64,000 bases of DNA from Archivesica marissinica (Eukaryota; Mollusca; Bivalvia; Venerida; Vesicomyidae), in contig JABXNX010000023.1 of assembly GCA_014843695.1 (NCBI GenBank), positions 393,993 to 457,992 of the forward strand, read 5' to 3'. The notes under the pieces were generated by a model. That model had not been told where the DNA came from and ran no database searches. It saw only the letters and a list, made by a program, of their open reading frames with translations. Position numbers and translations under genes: made by a program. How positions within the stretch are numbered: position 1 is the stretch's first letter; the number at the start of each line of letters is the position of its first letter. This document shows positions 1 to 14,539 of this stretch, piece by piece.

Positions 1-320
1 GCTGTACATACACCATAGCCTGCTGTACATCCACCATAGCCTGCTGTACATCCACCATAGCCCGCTGTACATCCACCATAGCCCACTGTACATCCACCAT
101 AGCCCACTGTACATCCACCATAGCCCACTGTACATCCACCATAACCCACTGTACATCCACCATAACCTGCTGTACATCCATCATAGCCTGCTGTACATCC
201 ACCATAGCCTGATGTACATCCATCATAGCCTGCTGTACATCCACCATAGCCTGCTGTACATCCACCATAGCCCACTGTACATCCACCATAGCCCACTGTA
301 CATCCAACATAGCCCACTGT

Positions 321-2690
321 ACATCCACCATAGCCCACTGTACATCCACCATAGCCCACTGTACATCCACCATAGCCCGCTACACATCCACCATAGCCCA
401 CTGTACATCCACCATAGCCTGCTGTACATCCACCATAGCCCACTGTACATCCACCATAGCCTGCTGTACATCCATCATAGCCTGCTGTACATCCATTATA
501 GCCCACTGTACATCCACCATAGCCTGCTGTACATCCACCATAGCCTGCTGTACATCCACCATAGCCCGCTGTACATCCACCATAGCCTGCTGTACATCCA
601 CCATAGTCCGCTGTACATCCACCATAGCCCACTGTACATCCACCATAGCCCGCTGTACATCCACCATAGCCCACTGTACATCCACCATAGCCCGCTATAC
701 ATCCACCATAGCCCACTGTACATCCACCATAGCCTGCTGTACATCCACCATAGCCCACTGTACATCCACCATAGCCTGCTGTACATCCATCATAGCCTGC
801 TGTACATCCATTATAGCCCACTGTACATCCACCATAACCCACTGTACATCCACCATAGCCCACTGTACATCCATCATAGCCTGCTGTACATCCACCATAG
901 CCTGATGTACATCCATCATAGCCTGCTGTATACCCAACATAGCCTGCTGTACATCCACCATAGCCCGCTGTAGATCCACCATAGCCTGCTGTATATCCAT
1001 CATAGCCTGTTGTACATCCAACATAGCCCACTGTACATCCACCATAGCCTGCTGTACATCCATCATAGCCTGCTGTACATCCACTATAGCCCACTGTACA
1101 TCCACCATAGCCCACTGTACATCCATCATAGCCCACTGTACATCCACCATAGCCCACTGTACATCCACCATAGCCCACTGTACATCCACCATAGCCCACT
1201 GTACATCCACCATAGCCCGCTGTACATCCACCATAGCCCGCTGTACATCCACCATAGCCCGCTGTACATCCACCATAGCCCGCTGTACATCCACCATAGC
1301 CCACTGTACATCCACCATAGCCCACTGTACATCCACCATAGCCCACTGTACATCCACCATAGCCCACTGTACATCCACCATAACCTGCTGTACATCCATC
1401 ATAGCCTGCTGTACATCCACCATAACCCACTGTACACCCACCATAGCCTGCTGTACATCCACCATAGCCCAATGTACATCCATCAAAGCCCACTGTACAT
1501 CCACCATAGCCCACTGTACATCCACCATAGCCCACTGTACATCCAACATAGCCCACTGTACATCCACCATAGCCTGCTGTACATCCACTATAGCCCACTG
1601 TACATCCACCATAGCCCACTGTACATCCACCATAGCCCGCTGTACATCCATCATAGCCCACTGTACATCCACCATAGCCCGCTGTACATCCACCATAGCC
1701 CACTGTACATCCACCATAGCCCGCTGTACATTCACCATAGCCCGCTGTACATCCACCATAGCCGCTGTACATCCACCATAGCCCGCTGTACATCCACCAT
1801 AGCCCGCTGTACATCCACCATAGCCCACTGTACATCCACCATAGCCCACTGTACATCCACCATAGCCCGCTACACATCCACCATAGCCCACTGTACATCC
1901 ACCATAGCCTGCTGTACATCCACCATAGCCCACTGTACATCCACCATAGCCTGCTGTACATCCATCATAGCCTGCTGTACATCCATTATAGCCCACTGTA
2001 CATCCACCATAGCCTGCTGTACATCCACCATAGCCTGCTGTACATCCACCATAGCCTGCTGTACATCCACCATAGCCTGCTGTACATCCACCATAGCCCG
2101 CTGTACATCCACCATAGCCCACTGTACATCCACCATAGCCCGCTGTACATCCACCATAGCCCACTGTACATCCACCATAGCCCGCTATACATCCACCATA
2201 GCCCACTGTACATCCACCATAGCCTGCTGTACATCCACCATAGCCCACTGTACATCCACCATAGCCTGCTGTACATCCATCATAGCCTGCTGTACATCCA
2301 TTATAGCCCACTGTACATCCACCATAACCCACTGTACATCCACCATAGCCCACTGTACATCCATCATAGCCTGCTGTACATCCACCATAGCCTGATGTAC
2401 ATCCATCATAGCCTGCTGTATACCCAACATAGCCTGCTGTACATCCACCATAGCCCGCTGTAGATCCACCATAGCCTGCTGTATATCCATCATAGCCTGT
2501 TGTACATCCAACATAGCCCACTGTACATCCACCATAGCCTGCTGTACATCCATCATAGCCTGCTGTACATCCACTATAGCCCACTGTACATCCACCATAG
2601 CCCACTGTACATCCATCATAGCCCACTGTACATCCACCATAGCCCACTGTACATCCACCATAGCCCACTGTACATCCACCATAGCCCGCT
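321..2690. repeat. Higher-order duplication inside the 21-bp array (offset 1,490 bp)
   Basis: The pattern of variant units at about 321-1,200 recurs at 1,811-2,690 with constant offset 1,490 (71 units minus one base). Diagnostic markers match at this offset: CTACACATCC at 380 and 1,870, TACCCAACAT at 931 and 2,421, TCCACTATAG near 1,080 and 2,570. The missing base is consistent with the 20-bp unit GCCGCTG near 1,763. The two copies differ at a few sites, mostly C/T at the variable dinucleotide. The duplication is therefore much younger than the array. Confidence 0.85.
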
Positions 2691-3849
2691 GTACATTCAC
2701 CATAGCCCGCTGTACATCCACCATAGCCGCTGTACATCCACCATAGCCCGCTGTACATCCACCATAGCCCGCTGTACATCCACCATAGCCCACTGTACAT
2801 CCACCATAGCCCACTGTACATCCACCATAGCCCACTGTACATCCACCATAACCCACTGTACATCCACCATAACCTGCTGTACATCCATCATAGCCTGCTG
2901 TACATCCACCATAGCCTGATGTACATCCATCATAGCCTGCTGTACACCCACCATAGCCTGCTGTACATCCACCATAGCCCAATGTACATCCATCAAAGCC
3001 CACTGTACATCCACCATAGCCCACTGTACATCCACCATAGCCCACTGTACATCCACATAGCCCACTGTACATCCACCATAGCCTGCTGTACATCCACTAT
3101 AGCCCACTGTACATCCACCATAGCCCACTGTACATCCACCATAGCCCGCTGTACATCCATCATAGCCCACTGTACATCCACCATAGCCCGCTGTACATCC
3201 ACCATAGCCCACTGTACATCCACCATAGCCCGCTGTACATTCACCATAGCCCGCTGTACATCCACCATAGCCCGCTGTACATCCACCATAGCCCGCTGTA
3301 CATCCACCATAGCCCACTGTACATACACCATAGCCCACTGTACATCCACCATAGCCCACTGTACATCCACCATAGCCTGCTGTACATCCACTATAGCCCA
3401 CTGTACATCCACCATAGCCCACTGTACATCCACCATAGCCCGCTGTACATCCATCATAGCCCACTGTACATCCACCATAGCCCGCTGTACATCCACCATA
3501 GCCCACTGTACATCCACCATAGCCCGCTGTACATCCACCATAGCCCGCTGTACATCCACCATAGCCCGCTGTACATCCACCATAGCCGCTGTACATCCAC
3601 CATAGCCTGCTGTACATCCACCATAGCCCACTGTACATCCACCATAGCCCACTGTACATCCACCATAGCCCATGTACATCCACCATAACCCACTGTACAT
3701 CCACCATAACCTGCTGTACATCCATCATAGCCTGCTGTACATCCACCATAGCCTGATGTACATCCATCATAGCCTGCTGTACACCCACCATAGCCTGCTG
3801 TACATCCACCATAGCCCACTGTACATCCATCAAAGCCCACTGTACATCC

Positions 3850-4800
3850 ACCATAGCCCACTGTACATCCACCATAGCCCACTGTACATCCAACATAGCC
3901 CACTGTACATCCACCATAGCCCACTGTACATCCACCATAGCCCATTGTACATCCACCATAGCCCGCTGTACATCCATCATAGCCTGCTGTACATCCACCA
4001 TAACCTGCTGTACATCCACCATAGCCTGATGTACATCCACCATAGCCTGCTGTACATCCACCATAGCCCGCTGTACATCCCCCATCACCTGCTGTACATC
4101 CACCATAGCCTGCTGTACATCCACCATAGCCTGCTGTACATCCACCATAGCCCGCTGTACATCCACCATAGCCTGCTGTATATCCATCATAGCCTGCTGT
4201 ACATCCACCATAGCCCACTGTACATCCATCATCGCCCACTGTACATCCACCATAGCCTGCTGTACATCCACCATAACCTGCTGTACATCCACCATAACCC
4301 ACTGTACATCCACCATAGCCCGCTATACATCCACCATAGCCCACTGTACATCCACCATAGCCTGCTGTACATCCACCAGAGCCCACTGTACATCCACCAT
4401 AGCCTGCTGTACATCCACCATAGCCCACTGTACATCCACCATAGCCTGCTGTACATCCATCATAGCCTGCTGTACATCCACCATAGCCCACTGTACATCC
4501 ATCATAGCCTGCTGTACATCCATCATAGCGCGCTGTACATCCAACATAGCCCACTGTACATCCACCATAGCCCACTGTACATCCACCATAGCCCACTGTA
4601 CATCCACCATAGCCTGCTGTACATCCACCATAGCCCACTGTACATCCACCATAGCCCACTGTACATCCACCATAGCCTGCTGTACATCCATCATAGCCCA
4701 CTGTACATCCACCATAGCCCGCTGTACATCCACCATAGCCCACTGTACATCCACCATAGCCCGCTGTACATTCACCATAGCCCGCTGTACATCCACCATA
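3850..4800. repeat. Higher-order block B, copy 1
   Basis: A 950-bp block of the 21-bp array whose rare variants recur at exactly +3,652 bp. CCCATCACC at 4,081, ATCATCGCCC near 4,230, CCACCAGAGCC near 4,378 and CATAGCGCGCTG near 4,526 pair with 7,733, 7,882, 8,030 and 8,178. Outside about 3,850 and 4,800 the correspondence is lost. Confidence 0.85.
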
Positions 4801-7501
4801 GCCCGCTGTACATCCACCATAGCCCGCTGTACATCCACCATAGCCCGCTGTACATCCACCATAGCCCACTGTACATCCACCATAGCCCACTGTACATCCA
4901 CCATAGCCCACTGTACATCCACCATAACCCACTGTACATCCACCATAACCTGCTGTACATCCATCATAGCCTGCTGTACATCCACCATAGCCTGATGTAC
5001 ATCCATCATAGCCTGCTGTACACCCACCATAGCCTGCTGTACATCCACCATAGCCCACTGTACATCCATCAAAGCCCACTGTACATCCACCATAGCCCAC
5101 TGTACATCCACCATAGCCCACTGTACATCCAACATAGCCCACTGTACATCCACCATAGCCTGCTGTACATCCACCATAGCCTGCTGTACATCCACCATAG
5201 CCTGCTGTACATCCACCATAGCCTGCTGTACATCCACCATAGCCTGCTGTACATCCACCATAGCCCGCTGTACATCCACCATAGCCCACTGTACATCCAC
5301 CATAGCCCGCTGTACATCCACCATAGCCCACTGTACATCCACCATAGCCCGCTGTACATCCACCATAGCCTGCTGTACATCCACCATAGCCTGCTGTACA
5401 TCCACCATAGCCTGCTGTACATCCACCATAGCCCACTGTACATCCACCATAGCCCACTGTACATCCACCATAGCCCACTGTACATCCACCATACCTGCTG
5501 TACATCCACATAGCCCACTGTACATCCATGCCCTGTACATCCACCATAGCCACTGTACATCCAACATAGCCCACTGTACATCCACCATAGCCCGCTGTAC
5601 ATCCACCATAGCCCACTGTACATCCACCATAGCCCGCTGTACATCCACCATAGCCCACTGTACATCCACCATAGCCTGCTGTACATCCACCATAGCCCAC
5701 TGTACATCCACCATAGCCCGCTGTACATCCACCATAGCCCACTGTACATCCACCATAGCCCGCTGTACATCCACCATAGCCCGCTGTACATCCACCATAG
5801 CCCACTGTACATCCACCATAGCCCACTGTACATCCACCATAGCCCACTGTACATCCACCATAACCCACTGTACATCCACCATAACCTGCTGTACATCCAT
5901 CATAGCCTGCTGTACATCCACCATAGCCTGATGTACATCATCATAGCCTGCTGTACATCCACCATAGCCTGCTGTACATCCACCATAGCCCACTGTACAT
6001 CCACCATAGCCCACTGTACATCCACCATAGCCCGCTACACATCCACCATAGCCCACTGTACATCCACCATAGCCTGCTGTACATCCACCATAGCCCACTG
6101 TACATCCACCATAGCCTGCTGTACATCCATCATAGCCTGCTGTACATCCATTATAGCCCACTGTACATCCACCATAACCCACTGTACATCCACCATAGCC
6201 TGCTGTACATCCATCATAGCCTGCTGTACATCCACCATAGCCTGATGTACATCCATCATAGCCTGCTGTACACCCACCATAGCCTGCTGTACATCCACCA
6301 TAGCCCGCTGTACATCCACCATAGCCTGCTGTACATCCACCATAGCCTGCTGTACATCCACCATAGCCCACTGTACATCCACCATAGCCTGCTGTACATC
6401 CATCATAGCTGCTGTACATCCACTATAGCCCACTGTACATCCACCATAGCCACTGTACATCCATCATAGCCACTGTACATCCACCATAGCCCGCTGTACA
6501 TCCACCATAGCCCACTGTACATCCACCATAGCCAGCTGTACATCCACCATAGCCCACTGTACATCCACCATAGCCCGCTGTACATCCATCATAGCCTGCT
6601 GTACATCCACCATAGCCTGATGTACATCCATCATAGCCTGCTGTACACCCACCATAGCCTGCTGTACATCCACCATAGCCCAATGTACATCCATCAAAGC
6701 CCACTGTACATCCACCATAGCCCACTGTACATCCACCATAGCCCACTGTACATCCAACATAGCCCACTGTACATCCACCATAGCCTGCTGTACATCCACT
6801 ATAGCCCACTGTACATCCACCATAGCCCACTGTACATCCACCATAGCCCGCTGTACATCCATCATAGCCCACTGTACATCCACCATAGCCCGCTGTACAT
6901 CCACCATAGCCCACTGTACATCCACCATAGCCCGCTGTACATTCACCATAGCCCGCTGTACATCCACCATAGCCCGCTGTACATCCACCATAGCCGCTGT
7001 ACATCCACCATAGCCCGCTGTACATCCACCATAGCCCACTGTACATCCACCATAGCCCACTGTACATCCACCATAGCCCACTGTACATCCACCATAGCCC
7101 ACTGTACATCCACCATAACCTGCTGTACATCCCATAGCCTGCTGTACATCCACCATAGCCTGATGTACATCCATAGCCTGCTGTACACCCACCATAGCCT
7201 GCTGTACATCCACCATAGCCCACTGTACATCCACCATAGCCCACTGTACATCCACCATAGCCCACTGTACATCCACCATAGCCCACTGTACATCCAACAT
7301 AGCCCACTGTACATCCACCATAGCCACTGTACATCCATAGCCCACTGTACATCCACCATAGCCTGCTGTACATCCATCATAGCCTGCTGTACATCCACCA
7401 TAGCCTGCTGTACATCCACCATAGCCTGATGTACATCCACCATAGCCTGCTGTACATCCACCATAGCCCACTGTACATCCCCCATCACCTGCTGTACATC
7501 C

Positions 7502-8452
7502 ACCATAGCCTGCTGTACATCCACCATAGCCCACTGTACATCCAACATAGCCCACTGTACATCCACCATAGCCCACTGTACATCCACCATAGCCCATTGT
7601 ACATCCACCATAGCCTGCTGTACATCCATCATAGCCTGCTGTACATCCACCATAACCTGCTGTACATCCACCATAGCCTGATGTACATCCACCATAGCCT
7701 GCTGTACATCCACCATAGCCCGCTGTACATCCCCCATCACCTGCTGTACATCCACCATAGCCTGCTGTACATCCACCATAGCCTGCTGTACATCCACCAT
7801 AGCCCGCTGTACATCCACCATAGCCTGCTGTATATCCATCATAGCCTGCTGTACATCCACCATAGCCCACTGTACATCCATCATCGCCCACTGTACATCC
7901 ACCATAGCCTGCTGTACATCCACCATAACCTGCTGTACATCCACCATAACCCACTGTACATCCACCATAGCCCGCTATACATCCACCATAGCCAACTGTA
8001 CATCCACCATAGCCTGCTGTACATCCACCAGAGCCCACTGTACATCCACCATAGCCTGCTGTACATCCACCATAGCCCACTGTACATCCACCATAGCCTG
8101 CTGTACATCCATCATAGCCTGCTGTACATCCACCATAGCCCACTGTACATCCATCATAGCCTGCTGTACATCCATCATAGCGCGCTGTACATCCAACATA
8201 GCCCACTGTACATCCACCATAGCCCACTGTACATCCACCATAGCCCACTGTACATCCACCATAGCCTGCTGTACATCCACCATAGCCCACTGTACATCCA
8301 CCATAGCCCACTGTACATCCACCATAGCCTGCTGTACATCCATCATAGCCCACTGTACATCCACCATAGCCCGCTGTACATCCACCATAGCCCACTGTAC
8401 ATCCACCATAGCCCGCTGTACATTCACCATAGCCCGCTGTACATCCACCATA
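7502..8452. repeat. Higher-order block B, copy 2
   Basis: This is the second copy of the block at 3,850-4,800 (offset 3,652). It carries the same set of private variants in the same order, with scattered substitutions such as GCCAACTG near 7,991 where copy 1 has GCCCACTG. The right end is where the flanking unit changes to CATAACCTG near 8,450. Confidence 0.85.
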
Positions 8453-8639
8453 ACCTGCTGTACATCCATCATAGCCTGATGTAAATCCACCATAGCCTGA
8501 TGTACATCCATCATAGCCTGCTGTACATCCACCATAGCCTGCTGTACATCCACCATAGCCCGCTGTACATCCACCATAGCCTGCTGTATATCCATCATAG
8601 CCTGCTGTACATCCACCATAGCCCACTGTACATCCACCA

Positions 8640-9410
8640 TAACCTGATGTACATCCATCATAACATGCTGTACATACACCATAGCCTGCTCTACATCCAC
8701 CATATCCTGCTGTACAGCCACCATAGCCTGCTGTACATCCACTATAGCCTGCTGTACATCCACCATAGCCTGATGTACATCCACCATAGCCTGCTGTACA
8801 TCCACCATAGCCTGCTGTACATCCACCATAGCCCGCTGTACATCTACCATAGCCTGCTGTTCATCCACCATATCCTGCTGTACATCCATCATAGCCTGCT
8901 GTACATCCACCATAGCCTGCTGTACATTCACCATAGCCTGCTGTACATCCACCATAGCATGCTGTACATTCACCATAGCCTGCTGTACATCCACCATAGC
9001 CTGCTGTACATCCATCATAGCCTGCTGTACATACACCATAGCCTGCTGTACATCCACCATAGCCTGCTGTACATCCACCATAACCTGCTGTACATCCACG
9101 ATAGCCTGCTGTACATTCACCATAGCTTGCTGTACATCCAGCATAGCCCGCTGTACATCCACCATAGCCCACTGTACATCCACCATAGCCTGCTGTACAT
9201 CCATCATAGCCTGCTGTACATCCACCATAGCCCGCTGTGCATCCATCATAGCCCGCTGTACATCCACCATAGCCTGCTGTACATCCACCATAGCCTGCTG
9301 TACTTCCACCATAGCCCACTGTACATCCACCATAGCCTGCTGTACATCCACCATAGCCTGCTGTACATCCACCATAACCTGATGTACATCCACCATAGCC
9401 TGCTGTACAT
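8640..9410. repeat. Higher-order block C, copy left of the gap
   Basis: A block of 21-bp units with distinctive variants: CATACACC at 8,673, CTGCTCTACATCC near 8,686, CATCTACC at 8,841, TAGCTTGCTG at 9,123 and TACTTCCACC at 9,301. All of these recur at +9,628 bp (18,301, 18,469, 18,751 and 18,929 among them). A shorter relative lies near 14,940-15,420. Confidence 0.85.
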
Positions 9411-10142
9411 CCACATAGCCTGCTGTACATCCACCATAGCCTGCTGTACATCCACCATAGCCTGCTGTACATCCACCATAGCCTGCTGTACATCCACCTA
9501 GCCTGCTGTACATCCACCATAGCCTGCTGTAATCCATCATAGCCCACTGTACATCCACCATAGCCCTGTACATCCACCATAGCCTGCTGTACATCCACAA
9601 TAGCCTGCTGTACATCCACCATAGCCTGCTGTACATCCACCATAGCCTGCTGTACATCCACCATAGCCTGCTGTACATCCACCATAGCCCACTGTACATC
9701 CACCATAGCCCGCTGTACATCCACCATAGCCCACTGTACATCCACCATAGCCTGCTGTACATCCACCATACCCTGCTGTACATCCACCATAGCCTGCTGT
9801 ACATCCATCATAGCCTGATAACATCCACCATACCCTGCTGTACATCCACCATAGCCCACTGTACATCCACCATAGCCTGCTGTACATCCACCATAGCCTG
9901 CTGTACATCCACCATAGCCCACTGTACATCCATCATAACCTGCTGTACATCCACCATAGCCTGCTGTACATCCACCATAGCCTGCTGTACATCCACCATA
10001 GCCCGCTGTACATCCATCATAGCCTGCTGTACATCCATCATAGCCTGCTGTACATCCACCATAGCCCACTGTACATCCACCATATCCTGCTGTACATCCA
10101 TCATAGCCTGCTGTACATCCATCATATCCTGCTGTACATCCA

Positions 10143-11142
10143 NNNNNNNNNNNNNNNNNNNNNNNNNNNNNNNNNNNNNNNNNNNNNNNNNNNNNNNNNN
10201 NNNNNNNNNNNNNNNNNNNNNNNNNNNNNNNNNNNNNNNNNNNNNNNNNNNNNNNNNNNNNNNNNNNNNNNNNNNNNNNNNNNNNNNNNNNNNNNNNNNN
10301 NNNNNNNNNNNNNNNNNNNNNNNNNNNNNNNNNNNNNNNNNNNNNNNNNNNNNNNNNNNNNNNNNNNNNNNNNNNNNNNNNNNNNNNNNNNNNNNNNNNN
10401 NNNNNNNNNNNNNNNNNNNNNNNNNNNNNNNNNNNNNNNNNNNNNNNNNNNNNNNNNNNNNNNNNNNNNNNNNNNNNNNNNNNNNNNNNNNNNNNNNNNN
10501 NNNNNNNNNNNNNNNNNNNNNNNNNNNNNNNNNNNNNNNNNNNNNNNNNNNNNNNNNNNNNNNNNNNNNNNNNNNNNNNNNNNNNNNNNNNNNNNNNNNN
10601 NNNNNNNNNNNNNNNNNNNNNNNNNNNNNNNNNNNNNNNNNNNNNNNNNNNNNNNNNNNNNNNNNNNNNNNNNNNNNNNNNNNNNNNNNNNNNNNNNNNN
10701 NNNNNNNNNNNNNNNNNNNNNNNNNNNNNNNNNNNNNNNNNNNNNNNNNNNNNNNNNNNNNNNNNNNNNNNNNNNNNNNNNNNNNNNNNNNNNNNNNNNN
10801 NNNNNNNNNNNNNNNNNNNNNNNNNNNNNNNNNNNNNNNNNNNNNNNNNNNNNNNNNNNNNNNNNNNNNNNNNNNNNNNNNNNNNNNNNNNNNNNNNNNN
10901 NNNNNNNNNNNNNNNNNNNNNNNNNNNNNNNNNNNNNNNNNNNNNNNNNNNNNNNNNNNNNNNNNNNNNNNNNNNNNNNNNNNNNNNNNNNNNNNNNNNN
11001 NNNNNNNNNNNNNNNNNNNNNNNNNNNNNNNNNNNNNNNNNNNNNNNNNNNNNNNNNNNNNNNNNNNNNNNNNNNNNNNNNNNNNNNNNNNNNNNNNNNN
11101 NNNNNNNNNNNNNNNNNNNNNNNNNNNNNNNNNNNNNNNNNN
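10143..11142. other. Assembly gap of exactly 1,000 N
   Basis: A run of exactly 1,000 N sits inside the 21-bp array, and both flanks are the same 21-bp repeat. A round 1,000 is typical of a placeholder for a gap of estimated or unknown size, so the true length of the array cannot be read from these coordinates. Confidence 0.99.
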
Positions 11143-14100
11143 ATCCACCATAGCCCACTGTACATCCACCATAGCCCACTACACATCCACCATAGCCCAC
11201 TGTACATCCACCATAGCCTGCTGTACATCCACCATAGCCCACTGTACATCCACCATAGCCTGCTGTACAACCATCATAGCCTGCTGTACATCCATTATAG
11301 CCCACTGTACATCCACCATAGCCTGCTGTACATCCACCATAGCCTGCTGTACATCCACCATAGCCTGCTGTACATCCACCATAGCCTGCTGTACATCCAC
11401 CATAGCCCGCTGTACATCCACCATAGCCCACTGTACATCCACCATAGCCCGATGTACATCCAACATAGCCCACTGTACATCCACCATAGCCCGCTATACA
11501 TCCACCATAGCCCACTGTACATCCACCATAGCCTGCTGTACATCCACCATAGCCCACTGTACATCCACCATAGCCTGCTGTACATCCATCATAGCCTGCT
11601 GTACATCCATTATAGCCCACTGTACATCCACCATAGCCTGCTGTACATCCACCATAGCCTGCTGTACATCCACCATAGCCTGCTGTACATCCACCATAGC
11701 CTGCTGTACATCCACCATAGCCCGCTGTACATCCACCATAGCCCACTGTACATCCACCATAGCCCGATGTACATCCAACATAGCCCACTGTACATCCACC
11801 ATAGCCCCAACACACCACCATAGCCCACTGTACATCCACCATAGCCTGCTGTACATCCACCATAGCCCACTGTACATCCACCATAGCCCGCTGTACATCC
11901 ACCATAGCCCGCTGTACATCCACCATAGCCAACTGTACATCCACCATAGCCCACTGTACATCCACCATAGCCCGCTGTACATCCACCATAGCCTGCTGTA
12001 CATCCACCATAGCCTGATGTACATCCATCATAGCCTGCTGTACATCCACCATAGCCTGCTGTACATCCACCATAGCCCACTGTACATCCACCATAGCCTG
12101 CTGTACATCCATCATAGCCCACTGTACATCCACCATAGCCCACTGTACATCCACCATAGCCCACTGTACATCCACCATAGCCCACTGTACATCCACCATA
12201 GCCTGCTGTACATCCACCATAGCCCACTGTACATCCACCATAGCCTGCTGTACATCCACCATAGCCCACTGTACATCCACCATAGCCCACTGTACATCCA
12301 CCATAGCCCACTGTACATCCACCATAGCCCGCTGTACATCCACCATAGCCCACTGTACATCCACCATAGCCTGCTGTACATCCACCATAGCCCACTGTAC
12401 ATCCACCATAGCCCGCTGTACATCCATCATAGCCTGCTGTACATCCATCATAGCCCACTGTACATCCACCATACCCACTGTACATCCACCATAGCCCACT
12501 GTACATCCACCATAGCCTGCTGTACATCCACCATAGCCTGCTGTACATCCACCATAGCCTGCTGTACATCCACCATAGCCTGCTGTACATCCACCATAGC
12601 CCGCTGTACATCCACCATAGCCTGCTGTACATCCACCATAGCCCACTGTACATCCACCATAGCCCACTGTACATCCACCATAGCCCACTGTACATCCACC
12701 ATAGCCCGCTGTACATCCACCATAGCCCACTGTACATCCACCATAGCCCACTGTACATCCACCATAGCCTGCTGTACATCCACCATAGCCTGATGTACAT
12801 CCATCATAGCCGCTGTACACCACCATAGCCTGCTGTACATCCACCATAGCCCACTGTACATCCACCATAGCCCACTGTACATCCACCATAGCCCACTGTA
12901 CATCCACCATAGCCCACTGTACATCCACCATAGCCCGCTGTACATCCACCATAGCCCACTGTACATCCACCATAGCCCGCTGTACATCCACCATAGCCCA
13001 CTGTACATCCACCATAGCCTGCTGTACATCCATCATAGCCTGCTGTACATCCACCATAGCCCACTGTACATCCACCATAGCCTGCTGTACATCCACCATA
13101 GCCTGCTGTACATCCACCATAGCCTGCTGTACATCCACCATAGCCTGCTGTACATCCACCATAGCCCGCTGTACATCCACCATAGCCCACTGTACATCCA
13201 CCATAGCCCACTGTACATCCACCATAGCCCACTGTACATCCACCATAGCCCGCTATACATCCACCATAGCCCACTGTACATCCACCATAGCCTGCTGTAC
13301 ATCCACCATAGCCCACTGTACATCCACCATAGCCTGCTGTACATCCATCATAGCCTGCTGTACATCCATTATAGCCCACTGTACATCCACCATAGCCTGC
13401 TGTACATCCACCATAGCCTGCTGTACATCCACCATAGCCTGCTGTACATCCACCATAGCCTGCTGTACATCCACCATAGCCCGCTGTACATCCACCATAG
13501 CCCACTGTACATCCACCATAGCCCGCTGTACATCCACCATAGCCCACTGTACATCCACCATAGCCCGCTGTACATCCACCATAGCCCACTGTACATCCAC
13601 CATAACGCTGTACATCCACCATAGCCCACTGTACATCCACCATAGCCTGCTGTACATCCACCATAGCCTGCTGTACATCCACCATAGCCCACTGTACATC
13701 CACCATAGCCTGCTGTACATCCACCATAGCCTGCTGTACATCCACCATAGCCTGCTGTACATCCACCATAGCCTGCTGTACATCCACCATAGCCCTGTAA
13801 TCCACATAGCCCACTGTACATCCACCATAGCCTGCTGTACATCCACCATAGCCTGCTGTACATCCACCATAGCCCGCTGTACATCCACCATAGCCTGCTG
13901 TAATCCACCATAACTGCTGTACATCCACCATAGCCCTGTACATCCACCATAGCCTGCTGTACATCCACCATAGCCTGATGTACATCCATCATAGCCTGCT
14001 GTACATCCACCATCCCTGTACATCCACCATACCTGCTTACATCCACCATAGCCGTGTACATCCATCATAGCCTGCTGTACATCCACCATAGCCCACTGTA

Positions 14101-14539
14101 CATCCACCATAGCCCACTGTACATCCACCATAGCCCACTGTACATCCACCATAGCCTGCTGTACATCCACCATACCTGCTGTACATCCACCATAGCCTGC
14201 TGTACATCCACCATAGCCCACTGTACATCCACCATAGCCCACTGTACATCCAACATAGCCTGCTGTACATCCACCATAGCCCACTGTACATCCACCATAG
14301 CCTGCTGTACATCACAAGCCGTACATCCACATACCTGCTGTACATCCACAATAACCTGCTGTACATCCACCATAGCCTGCTGTACATCCACCATAGCCCA
14401 CTGTACATCCACCATAGCCCACTGTACATCCACCATAGCCTGCTGTACATCCACCATAGCCCACTGTACATCCACCATAGCCCACTGTACATCCACCATA
14501 GCCCACTGTACATCCACCATAGCCCGCTGTACATCCATC

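Larger units (their letters stand above)
1..10142. repeat. 21-bp minisatellite array, left part
   Basis: Head-to-tail 21-bp units made of CTGTACATCCACCATAGCC followed by a variable dinucleotide that is CG, TG or CA. Common internal variants are CATC for CACC (TCCATCATAG), TCCAACATAG, TCCATTATAG, TCCACTATAG, GATGTACATCC and the rare CTACACATCC. Single-base indels occur (for example near 1,763, 3,056 and 5,514), and units around 5,490-5,560 and 7,130-7,340 are more degraded. The array starts before the window. Because 21 bp is seven codons, the + strand gives long YIHHSPL and CTSTIAH heptapeptide frames and the - strand gives MVDVQWA, WWMYSGL and GYGGCTV frames. These are repeat artefacts; no gene is supported. 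Confidence 0.97.

Noticed and set aside
695..5868. Glycine/cysteine-rich GYGGCT repeat frames that resemble structural or silk-like proteins
   Set aside because: The same DNA is open in four other frames and frames change at random single-base indels, so there is no selection for one frame.
8861..13246. Stop-free - strand frame of 1,461 codons including about 333 unknown residues
   Set aside because: It runs through the 1,000-N gap and is otherwise WAMVDVQ and GYGGCTV repeat translation; it is an artefact.
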